From assembly GCA_025464545.1 (NCBI GenBank), contig JAODMA010000200.1, forward strand, positions 1 through 5,624: 5,624 bases of DNA, written 5' to 3'. The translations under genes were made by a program, and so were the position numbers. Position 1 is the first letter of the stretch; each line of letters begins with the position of its first letter. Positions 1 through 5,624 of the stretch are shown piece after piece. The DNA is from Arthrobacter sp. (GTDB lineage Bacteria > Actinomycetota > Actinomycetes > Actinomycetales > Micrococcaceae). The notes under the pieces were generated by a model that worked only from the letters and a program-made list of their open reading frames with translations, ran no database searches and was not told the origin of the DNA.

Positions 1-1
1 C

Positions 2-1321
2 GTCTTCGCGGGGGTCCTGGGAAACCTGATCGAATGGTACGACTACGCCCTGTACGGCGCGTCAGCCGGCATTGTCCTCGGTCCCTTGTTTTTCAAGGGA
101 GATTCGGCGGCTACCACGTTGGCAGCATTTGCGACCTTTGCTGTCGGGTTCGCCGTCCGCCCCATCGGGGGCCTTCTCATCGCAAACTTCGGCGATAAAG
201 TCGGCCGGAAGCCCGCCCTCCTACTCACCGTGACCCTGATGGGCATCGCAACCGTGTCGATCGGATTGCTCCCCACCTACGATCAGATCGGTATGTGGGC
301 ACCTGCACTTCTCATCTTCTTCCGGGCCCTGCAGGGATTTGGAGCCGGAGCCGAACTGGCTGGCGCGCTGACACTCGTGTCCGAATACGTTTCACCCCGA
401 CGACGCGGATTCGTAACTGGCATGGTCAACGGTATGGGCGGTGGCGGCACGCTGCTCTCAACCTTCGCTTTCTTTGCAGTGTCTGCATTGCCGAAGGACG
501 CGTTCATGGCTTGGGGCTGGAGGCTGCCGTTCCTCGCCTCCATTGTCCTGTTCTTCCTTGCAATGTACATTCGACGCACGCTCGAGGAAACGCCGGAATA
601 CCAAGCAACCGCTGAAAAGCGCCAGGGTGAGACCGGCACGCGTGCCCCAATCGTCACAGTGTTCAAGTCATACCCGCGGAACACCGTCAGTGGCATGCTC
701 GTGTGGACCGGCCACAATTGTAACTACTACCTCACCAGCACGTTTGCCCTCGCTTTCATTACAAGCAAAAACGTCGGGATGGACCTGCCGTCAGCCCTGA
801 CTGCAGTCATGATCGCCTCCTTCCTGCACGTGATCACTGCGCCGCTTTTCGGCATGCTCGGTGACAGAATCGGTTATCGCCAGGTATTCGCCGGCGCCAT
901 GATCTTCTGCATGGCATGGGCGTACCCGTTCTTCCTGATGCTCAGGAGCGGCGATTTCATGCTCGTCACCATCGCTTTGATCATCGGCTATGCGGGTGTG
1001 TCCGCAGCGACCAACGGCTCGGCTGGGGCATTCACTGCAAACCTGTTCCCCACCCGCTACCGCTATAGCGGGATTGCTGTCTCCAAGGAATTCAACGCCG
1101 CAGCGATTGGCGGCACCGCACCCTTGATCGCCACGGCCCTGATCCTGGCAGCCAATGGGGACGTCTGGCTGGTCGCCCTTTACAGCGCGCTGCTCAGCCT
1201 GGTCACCGTGGTCGGCATCGTCGTCGCGGGCCGCGGAGTGGGAAACTCTCCAGTTGAGGACCCTGAGGATGCCTTGGCCGTCGATTCTAAATCCGCTCCT
1301 GCAGCGGTTGTGAATCAGTAA
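2..1321 (+). CDS. MFS transporter, metabolite:H+ symporter (MHS) family, 5'-truncated by window edge
   Basis: A proton-coupled inner-membrane importer of small carboxylates or related metabolites; known MHS members include KgtP, ShiA, ProP and CitA. The frame is open from base 2, and the true start lies left of the window. An internal TTG at 86 is not the start, because the residues before it carry the family's TM1 signature GNLIEWYDYALYG (visible residues 7-19). Other MHS marks are GFAVRPIGG (49-57), the loop 2-3 motif GDKVGRK (64-70), RALQGFGAGAE (108-118), WGWRLPFL (171-178) and the second-half copy GDRIGYR (287-293). Hydrophobic segments run through most of the 439 visible residues, consistent with 12 helices. 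Perhaps only 10-30 residues are missing. The stop TAA (1319-1321) shares a base with the next gene's ATG, so it is co-translated with the hydroxyacid dehydrogenase, which suggests a 2-hydroxyacid substrate. Family assignment is firm; the substrate is inferred. Confidence 0.93.
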   Translation, partial: VFAGVLGNLIEWYDYALYGASAGIVLGPLFFKGDSAATTLAAFATFAVGFAVRPIGGLLIANFGDKVGRKPALLLTVTLMGIATVSIGLLPTYDQIGMWAPALLIFFRALQGFGAGAELAGALTLVSEYVSPRRRGFVTGMVNGMGGGGTLLSTFAFFAVSALPKDAFMAWGWRLPFLASIVLFFLAMYIRRTLEETPEYQATAEKRQGETGTRAPIVTVFKSYPRNTVSGMLVWTGHNCNYYLTSTFALAFITSKNVGMDLPSALTAVMIASFLHVITAPLFGMLGDRIGYRQVFAGAMIFCMAWAYPFFLMLRSGDFMLVTIALIIGYAGVSAATNGSAGAFTANLFPTRYRYSGIAVSKEFNAAAIGGTAPLIATALILAANGDVWLVALYSALLSLVTVVGIVVAGRGVGNSPVEDPEDALAVDSKSAPAAVVNQ

Positions 1322-2607
1322 TGTCTGAACGCATCGTCAGGCGAGTGCCCAAACTCCGAGACCTGAGGGAAATCATCCAGCTCAAACCTGGAGAATTCAA
1401 CGCCACCAAGCGGCGCCTGTCCAACGCGAATACCATCTGGGACCTCCGCAAGATCGCACAGCAGCGGACTCCCAAAGGGCCCTTCGACTACACCGACGGG
1501 GCCGCCGACGGTGAAATCGGCCTCCGCAGGGCGCGGGAAGCGTTTGAAGACCTTGAGTTCCAGCCCGGGATCCTTCGTGACATCTCACAGGTCGACATGT
1601 CCACAACGGTCCTGGGCAGCAAATCCTCCCTTCCCTTCGGACTGGCGCCCACCGGCTTCACACGGATGATGCACACTCTCGGCGAACGTGCTGTGGTCGC
1701 TGCCGCGGAGTCCGCCGGCGTCCCCTACGGCCTGTCAAGCGTGGGGACCACATCGATCGAGAAAGTGGCAGAAACCGCCCCGAACGCTCAAAAGTGGTTC
1801 CAGCTTTATCTGTGGAAGAACCGTGATCAGTCCCTGGCTCTAATCGAAAATGCCCAAGCCGCCGGGTACCAAGCACTCATCGTCACCGTCGATGTGCCAA
1901 CGGCCGGCAACCGGCTGAGGTGCCTGCGCAACGGCATGTCGGTCCCGCCGCAGCTCACGCTCAAGACCTTCGCCGATGCCTCCTACCGCGTCCAGTGGTG
2001 GTTCGACCTGCTGACAACGGAACCGTTCAAGTTTGCATTCGACAGCAGCGGGGAGGGCGAAATCAAAGACCTGGTGGACAAGTTGTATGACCCCACGGTG
2101 ACCTTTGAGGATCTGGCGTGGCTGCGTGAGGTGTGGGACGGTCCGCTGATCATCAAGGGGATCCAGACCGTGGCCGATGCCCGCAAGGCCATGGATTTCG
2201 GCGCTGACGGGGTCGTTGTCTCCAACCATGGCGGTCGCCAGCTGGACCGGGCCCCGGTACCACTGCACGTCCTCCCCGACATTGTCGACGCCGTGGGACA
2301 ACGTGGCACGGTCATGCTGGACACCGGCATAATGCATGGCGGTGACATCATTGCTGCCGTTGCGCTGGGCGCTGACCTCGCGCTCGTGGGACGGGCCTAC
2401 CTCTACGGCCTCATGGCGGGAGGGCAAGCCGGGGTGACCCGTGCCATCGACATTCTCGCCAGTGAGGCCGAACGCACGATGAAGCTTCTGGGTGTCAGCT
2501 CGATCAACGAGCTCAATCCCGACCACGTGCGCCTCATGAGCAGGCGGCAGCTCCTCCACCCACAAACTGTCGCGGGGTACCCGAACCGCGAACTTTCTTC
2601 GGTTTAG
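1321..2607 (+). CDS. lldD: FMN-dependent L-2-hydroxyacid dehydrogenase, LldD2-type L-lactate dehydrogenase
   Basis: A flavoenzyme that oxidises an L-2-hydroxyacid, most likely L-lactate to pyruvate, passing electrons to the respiratory chain or to oxygen. It is 428 aa, a normal length, in a single FMN-dependent TIM-barrel domain. Visible residues: Tyr57 in FDYTDG; PTGFTRMMH (110-118); Q161 and Y163 in FQLYLW; TVDVP (189-193); Lys279 in IIKG; the active-site block SNHGGRQLD (301-309) with catalytic-base His303 and substrate Arg306; Asp334 in LDTGI; and the FMN-phosphate pair Gly357-Arg358. The N-terminal RRVPKLRDL, the 'DTGIM' variant of the usual DGGIRRG, and the segment RAYLYGLMAGG match my memory of Mycobacterium LldD2 rather than E. 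coli LldD or MftD. The ATG overlaps the transporter stop and no clear ribosome binding site precedes it, so translational coupling is likely. L-lactate is the default substrate; another L-2-hydroxyacid is possible given the neighbours. Confidence 0.93.
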   Translation: MSERIVRRVPKLRDLREIIQLKPGEFNATKRRLSNANTIWDLRKIAQQRTPKGPFDYTDGAADGEIGLRRAREAFEDLEFQPGILRDISQVDMSTTVLGSKSSLPFGLAPTGFTRMMHTLGERAVVAAAESAGVPYGLSSVGTTSIEKVAETAPNAQKWFQLYLWKNRDQSLALIENAQAAGYQALIVTVDVPTAGNRLRCLRNGMSVPPQLTLKTFADASYRVQWWFDLLTTEPFKFAFDSSGEGEIKDLVDKLYDPTVTFEDLAWLREVWDGPLIIKGIQTVADARKAMDFGADGVVVSNHGGRQLDRAPVPLHVLPDIVDAVGQRGTVMLDTGIMHGGDIIAAVALGADLALVGRAYLYGLMAGGQAGVTRAIDILASEAERTMKLLGVSSINELNPDHVRLMSRRQLLHPQTVAGYPNRELSSV

Positions 2608-2666
2608 TGGGCACTGCCAGCCCAGATTCACCACCGTTACACCAAGACCCCGGAACCCACGTTTGG

Positions 2667-2678
2667 GCGGTCAACCGC
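2667..2678. promoter_or_regulatory. Candidate operator: inverted repeat GCGGT-CA-ACCGC
   Basis: The 12 bases form a 5-bp perfect inverted repeat around a 2-base centre, 24 to 35 bases upstream of the ATG at 2702. In RNA it could fold as a 4-bp GCGG/CCGC stem with a UCAA tetraloop. Two-fold symmetric sites of this size near a start are typical binding sites for dimeric repressors such as GntR or LacI types, but the spacing does not match a consensus I can name. It is short enough to arise by chance in GC-rich DNA. Confidence 0.25.
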
Positions 2679-2691
2679 GACTGCCATAGTC

Positions 2692-2697
2692 AGGAAG
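2692..2697 (+). promoter_or_regulatory. Ribosome binding site of the D-2-hydroxyacid dehydrogenase
   Basis: AGGAAG ends 4 bases before the ATG at 2702 (its AGGA core ends 6 bases before). It is a clear Shine-Dalgarno sequence that fixes the start of this gene, in contrast to lldD, which starts by overlap without one. Independent initiation at this point agrees with a possible separate transcription unit. Confidence 0.65.
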
Positions 2698-2701
2698 TGT
2701 C

Positions 2702-3658
2702 ATGAAAAGAATAGTCATCACAGATTGCGACTACGAGACGATCGCACCGGAACTTCAGGTAGCTGAGGAGGCAGGTGTGGAATTGGTAAGAGCATACTGT
2801 ACCGACGAGGACCAGGTGATCGCTGCAGGGCAGGGAGCTGATGGTCTTGTCGTGCAGTACGCTCCTGTCACGGCCCGGGTTCTTGATGCCCTGCCCGGGC
2901 TCAAGGTGATCAGCCGGTACGGCGTCGGCGTGGACACCATCGATGTGAACGCCGCGGCCGAGCGCGGGATCACGGTGTGCAACGTACCGGACTATGGTGT
3001 CGAAGAAGTCAGCGATCACGCCATCGCCCTGGCCTTGACGGTGCTTCGGGGCATTCCGGAGCTGGACCGGCGCATGAGGACCGGACACTCGGACATTTCG
3101 GCTGTCAAGCCTCTTCACCGGATCCGCGGCCGTGTTTTCGGTTGTGTGGGCTTGGGTCGCATCGGCGCCGCAACTGCCCGGAAGGCTCTCGGCCTCGGTT
3201 TCACCGTGGTGGCCCACGATCCCGTCCTAACCAGCGCCGGTGCCCTCGAAGGGCTGTCAGCGGTGAAGCTCGTGTCTCTGGATGATCTTTTGGCGCAGGC
3301 GGACGTCGTTTCTCTTCATCTGCCGCTCACGCCCCAGACACGCCACCTCTTCAACGCGGAGCGCTTTGGGGCAATGAAGAGCAACGCCGTCCTGATCAAT
3401 ACCTGCCGCGGCGGCGTCGTCGACACCGCCGCGCTCGTCGAGGCTCTGAATGACGGCGTCATTCGAGGCGCCGGCCTTGACGTGTTCGAGGAAGAACCAT
3501 TGCCGAAGGACCATCCGGTATTTGACCTGTCAAACGTCGTCGTGACCCCGCACGCGGCGTGGTACTCCGAGGAATCCTTCGAAGAACTCAAGCGACGGAC
3601 CGTCATGAACGCGGTGGATGCCTGCCTCGGACGGAGACCGGAAAATGTCCTTGTCTAG
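2702..3658 (+). CDS. CtBP-like NAD-dependent D-2-hydroxyacid dehydrogenase
   Basis: A cytosolic enzyme that interconverts a D-2-hydroxyacid and its 2-keto acid with NAD(H); it belongs to the SerA / GhrB / CtBP superfamily. The 318 aa length matches the short form without the regulatory ACT domain of SerA. In order: substrate-domain loop SRYGVGVDTID (71-81), NVPDYGVEEVSDHAIAL (94-110), nucleotide motif G150-L-G152-R-I-G155 followed by Asp173 in AHDP (selects NAD), catalytic Arg236 in NTCRGGVVD, Glu265 in DVFEEEP, and catalytic His284 in TPHAAWYSEES. The HAAWYSE stretch is the mark of the C-terminal-binding-protein subgroup. The triad Arg-Glu-His is complete, so it should be active. The gene overlaps the next by 14 bases, in a probable three-gene dehydrogenase block. 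The substrate is unknown; phosphoglycerate, glyoxylate/hydroxypyruvate or a 2-ketoaldonate are all possible for the family. Confidence 0.92.
   Translation: MKRIVITDCDYETIAPELQVAEEAGVELVRAYCTDEDQVIAAGQGADGLVVQYAPVTARVLDALPGLKVISRYGVGVDTIDVNAAAERGITVCNVPDYGVEEVSDHAIALALTVLRGIPELDRRMRTGHSDISAVKPLHRIRGRVFGCVGLGRIGAATARKALGLGFTVVAHDPVLTSAGALEGLSAVKLVSLDDLLAQADVVSLHLPLTPQTRHLFNAERFGAMKSNAVLINTCRGGVVDTAALVEALNDGVIRGAGLDVFEEEPLPKDHPVFDLSNVVVTPHAAWYSEESFEELKRRTVMNAVDACLGRRPENVLV
3633..3637 (+). promoter_or_regulatory. Ribosome binding site choosing the ATG at 3645
   Basis: GGAGA sits 7 bases before the ATG at 3645, inside the end of the previous gene. The further upstream ATG at 3618 and the internal ATGs at 3681 and 3702 have no comparable site, so 3645 is the preferred start of the zinc dehydrogenase. 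Confidence 0.6.
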
Positions 3659-4751
3659 CCCACCGGCAACTGAGACTTCGATGCCGGCGCCCGCCGCCAC
3701 GATGCGAGCCGCAATATGGCGGGAACCCGGACTCATTGACCTGTCCGAGGTTGAGCTGCCTGAGGTTCCCGAGGGCTGGGCCCTGATCCGAACCGCTTAT
3801 GTTGGCCTGTGCGGAACAGACCTGGCAATTTTCGGAGGCCATCACCCGCGGGCAGCAGCCCCGCTGATTATGGGGCACGAGTTCTCGGGAATAGTCATCC
3901 AGTCCAAGTCACCTGGAATCCAGCCGGCCGACAAGGTGATGGCAGAACCGCTGATCACCTGCGGTCAGTGCCGGGCCTGCGCGGAAGGGGACAGCCACGT
4001 GTGCCGGAACCTGAGGCTCTATGGTATTGATTACGCTGGCGGACTTGCGGAATACGTCGCCCTGCCCGGGGACCGGCTTCATGTATTGCCCCAGGACGTC
4101 GACCTCCGGATCGCGGCCCTTGCCGAGCCGCTGGCTGTGGCAGTACACGCCAATGCCGCCGTACGCATTGGCGCCGACGACGTCGTCGCAGTTATCGGCG
4201 GCGGGCCTATCGGCTTGCTAACAGCCATGGTTGCGCAGCATCAGGGAGCCGGACGGGTCGCCATCGCGGAGCCCAACGAAACGAGAAGAAGACTCGCACA
4301 AGAACTTGGACTTGACGCATTTGCTTCGGTGGATGTCCTCGACCGCCACCTGAAGCAGTGGACCGACGGCGAAGGGGCCGACATAACCTTCGACTGCGCC
4401 GGCCACCCGAGTGCAGCCGCACGGTTGTCCGGCCTGACCCGTGGGCGCGGAACCATCGTCCTCGCCGCCGTATACAAGCATCCTGCGGAACTGGATCTGC
4501 GTCAGATCAACTTCCAGGAGCAAATCCTCCGGGGGGTCCGCGTCTACACGCGCGTCGACGTGCAGCGGGCGGTAGGCCTGATTTCCGCCGGTATCCTTCC
4601 GCTAGACCGTCTGTCACTTCAGGTCTTCGGGCTCGAAGAGATAAACGACGCGTTCGCGGCAGCAAAGAACGGTGCCGAGGCAATTAAAGTGCTCGTGAAT
4701 CCGTCCCGGAACTCTGGCAAACACGGGACAGGGTCACAAGATGAGCGGTAA
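3645..4751 (+). CDS. Zinc-dependent medium-chain (MDR) alcohol/polyol dehydrogenase
   Basis: A cytosolic NAD-dependent dehydrogenase of the sorbitol / threonine / L-idonate dehydrogenase type, oxidising a secondary alcohol to a ketone. With the start at 3645 it has 368 aa. Catalytic-zinc residues: Cys56 (CGTD), His78-Glu79 (GHE) and Glu161 (AEPLAV). The structural zinc lobe is complete: Cys106, Cys109, Cys112 and Cys120. The Rossmann motif GGGPIG is at 185-190, with Glu209 at the end of the next strand, which favours NAD over NADP. About 19 Ala/Pro/Ser/Thr-rich residues precede the usual family start (MRAAIW, ATG 3702). They are probably translated, since only 3645 has a ribosome binding site, but 3702 remains a possible start. 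It overlaps the previous gene by 14 bases and the SDR gene by 11, so the three are surely co-translated. L-idonate, a threonate-like acid or a polyol would suit the context; the substrate is not readable. Confidence 0.92.
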   Translation: MSLSSPPATETSMPAPAATMRAAIWREPGLIDLSEVELPEVPEGWALIRTAYVGLCGTDLAIFGGHHPRAAAPLIMGHEFSGIVIQSKSPGIQPADKVMAEPLITCGQCRACAEGDSHVCRNLRLYGIDYAGGLAEYVALPGDRLHVLPQDVDLRIAALAEPLAVAVHANAAVRIGADDVVAVIGGGPIGLLTAMVAQHQGAGRVAIAEPNETRRRLAQELGLDAFASVDVLDRHLKQWTDGEGADITFDCAGHPSAAARLSGLTRGRGTIVLAAVYKHPAELDLRQINFQEQILRGVRVYTRVDVQRAVGLISAGILPLDRLSLQVFGLEEINDAFAAAKNGAEAIKVLVNPSRNSGKHGTGSQDER

Positions 4752-5503
4752 GCCGATCAGTTTTGATCTTACGGGGCGTCACGCGGTGGTCACCGGGGGG
4801 AACTCCGGGCAGGGCCACGGCATTACCGAAGGGCTGCTGCACGCCGGGGCGGACGTGACGATTTTTGCGCGATCTCCTCTGCCCGACGATCTTCAGAATC
4901 TGGCAGCCTCCTAGGACGGACCATCGAGGCAGGGTCCGTTGATCTGGCCATCGCGGAGAGGACCAGGGAGGCAGCTGTATCCCTGCTCAACCGGCAGCAG
5001 GTACACATCCTTGTCAACAATTCCGGGGGCAGCGTCGACATCCTGCTGATGACTTCCCGCTGGATGATTTCGATTACGTGATGAACGTGAACCTCAGATC
5101 GGTGTTCGTCCTATGCCAGACGTTCGGGCGTCCGATGCTCGAGCGCCGAGACGGGAAGATCATCAACGTTGCCTCCCTGCTGAGCTTTCAAGGCGGCGTC
5201 AGGGTTCCCGCTTACGCGGCCAGCAAGGGTGCCTTGGCCCAACTAACCAAGGCTCTATGCAATGAATGGGCATCGAGCGGCGTAAACGTCAACGCCATCG
5301 CCCCGGGGTACATGGACACACGACTCAACGCGGCACTGATGGACGACAGCGAACGGTTCCGGCAGATTTCGGAGCGGATTCCCGCAGGCCGCTGGGGTGA
5401 AGCGACAGACGTAGCCGGAGCAGTCGTATTCCTCGCATCAACGGCTTCCAACTACATCAACGGCGCAGTCCTGCCGGTAGATGGGGGGTGGCTCAGCAGA
5501 TGA
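4741..5503 (+). pseudogene. KduD-like short-chain dehydrogenase (SDR), broken by two frameshifts
   Basis: The intact relative would be an NAD(P)-dependent SDR like 2-deoxy-D-gluconate 3-dehydrogenase (KduD). The start ATG 4741 lies inside the preceding gene, with AGGG (4730-4733) upstream. The first frame carries the cofactor motif TGGNSGQG (residues 18-25) and runs to TAG 4912-4914. Coding sense then continues one frame back (LGRTIEAGSVDLA... to VHILVNNSGG near 5001-5030, equivalent to the family NNAG). Near 5037-5042 it slips back again into the frame that ends at TGA 5501. That last part has catalytic Ser (codon 5174), Tyr 5213 and Lys 5225 in YAASK, then NAIAPGYM, RIPAGRWG and DGGWLSR, all KduD-like. 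Adding one base at each break gives 765 nt, 254 aa, the normal KduD length. Both sites fit loss of one C from a C run. It is either a recent pseudogene or a sequence error; the 3' part (ATG 5081) has no visible ribosome binding site of its own. Confidence 0.88.
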
Positions 5504-5616
5504 CCCAAGAAATAGGCGCAAGTCGGAAAGCCGGTGAAGCGCTGGTGCCGATTGTCCCGCTGCGTCATCCCATAGCTCCTCCCGATGGCCATCCCGGCGC
5601 GTCTCGGGCCGCCTAG
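5500..5616 (+). CDS. Short unrecognised reading frame coupled to the SDR stop (38 codons)
   Basis: An ATG overlaps the SDR stop in an ATGA arrangement, with a G-rich stretch (5483-5490) about ten bases before it that could serve as a ribosome binding site. This is how the preceding gene pairs in this operon are joined, so a sixth gene probably starts here. The frame closes at TAG 5614 after 38 residues, beginning MTQEIGASRK and rich in Pro, Ala and His near the end. No domain is recognisable. It may be the 5' end of a longer gene that is itself frameshifted: the other two forward frames are open from about 5583 to the window end. It may equally be a chance frame. No function is proposed. Confidence 0.25.
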   Translation: MTQEIGASRKAGEALVPIVPLRHPIAPPDGHPGASRAA

Positions 5617-5624
5617 TTCTGATG

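Larger units (their letters stand above)
2608..2701. other. Intergenic gap with two short inverted repeats
   Basis: This is the only real non-coding space between genes here. Directly after the lldD stop, TGGGC (2608-2612) can pair with GCCCA (2620-2624) across a 7-base loop. There is no T-run behind it, so it is a poor terminator. A second inverted repeat, GCGGT/ACCGC, lies at 2667-2678. A loose -10-like CATAGT at 2685-2690 has no convincing -35 partner at the right spacing. The gap could hold a promoter for the three downstream dehydrogenase genes, but the sequence alone does not prove it, and read-through from lldD is equally possible. Confidence 0.4.

Noticed and set aside
86..1321. TTG at 86 as the true start of the transporter
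   Set aside because: The frame is open upstream to base 2 and encodes the conserved MHS first-helix motif, so the start is outside the window.
2608..2624. Hairpin TGGGC/GCCCA as a rho-independent terminator after lldD
   Set aside because: Only five base pairs, a seven-base loop and no T-run; noted in the gap entry but not called a terminator.
1840..2634. 264-codon open frame on the minus strand opposite lldD
   Set aside because: It lies wholly opposite a well-supported gene with intact catalytic motifs, has no recognisable domain, and long antisense frames are expected in GC-rich coding DNA.
2613..2686. Direct repeat ACTGCCA at 2613-2619 and 2680-2686
   Set aside because: Seven bases only, with different flanks; expected by chance in a gap of this size.
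2690..3217. 175-codon minus-strand frame opposite the D-2-hydroxyacid dehydrogenase
   Set aside because: Shadow of the + strand gene; no family motifs, and it begins inside the conserved Rossmann region of the real gene.
4703..4729. Inverted repeat GTCCCG/CGGGAC just before the SDR start
   Set aside because: Six base pairs with a 15-base loop, inside the end of the zinc dehydrogenase coding region; it could mask the SDR ribosome binding site but is too weak to call.
4899..4914. Programmed -1 frameshifting as an explanation of the SDR break
   Set aside because: No X-XXY-YYZ slippery heptamer or clear downstream stem is seen at either break, and two separate programmed shifts in an SDR gene would be without precedent that I know of.

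Overview
The window is GC-rich and densely packed on the + strand, with all genes in one direction. It looks like part of a catabolic operon from a high-GC Actinobacterium. The best clue is the second gene, whose N-terminus, active site and FMN site resemble, from memory, the mycobacterial L-lactate dehydrogenase LldD2. A soil actinobacterium such as an Arthrobacter relative would fit, but the genus is a guess.

Layout: (1) 2-1321, the 3' part of a metabolite:H+ symporter of the major facilitator superfamily, cut by the left edge. (2) 1321-2607, an LldD2-type FMN-dependent L-2-hydroxyacid (lactate) dehydrogenase, coupled to the transporter by a TAATG stop/start overlap. (3) 2608-2701, a 94-base gap, the only clear intergenic space, with two short inverted repeats and a good ribosome binding site. 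(4) 2702-3658, a CtBP-like NAD-dependent D-2-hydroxyacid dehydrogenase. (5) 3645-4751, a zinc-dependent medium-chain alcohol/polyol dehydrogenase. (6) 4741-5503, a KduD-like short-chain dehydrogenase whose frame is broken twice, each time by an apparent one-base loss. (7) 5500-5616, a 38-codon reading frame of unknown meaning, starting on the SDR stop codon; the window ends shortly after.

Together the genes suggest uptake and stepwise oxidation or reduction of a hydroxy-carboxylate or sugar acid. A proton-coupled carboxylate importer is followed by a flavoenzyme for the L-2-hydroxyacid, an NAD enzyme for the D-2-hydroxyacid, and an MDR/SDR pair of the kind used to move between polyol or aldonate and keto forms. 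The substrate cannot be read from the sequence. No RNA genes, mobile elements, CRISPR arrays or large repeats were seen. The most notable anomaly is the double frameshift in the SDR gene, which is either a young pseudogene or an error in the underlying sequence.
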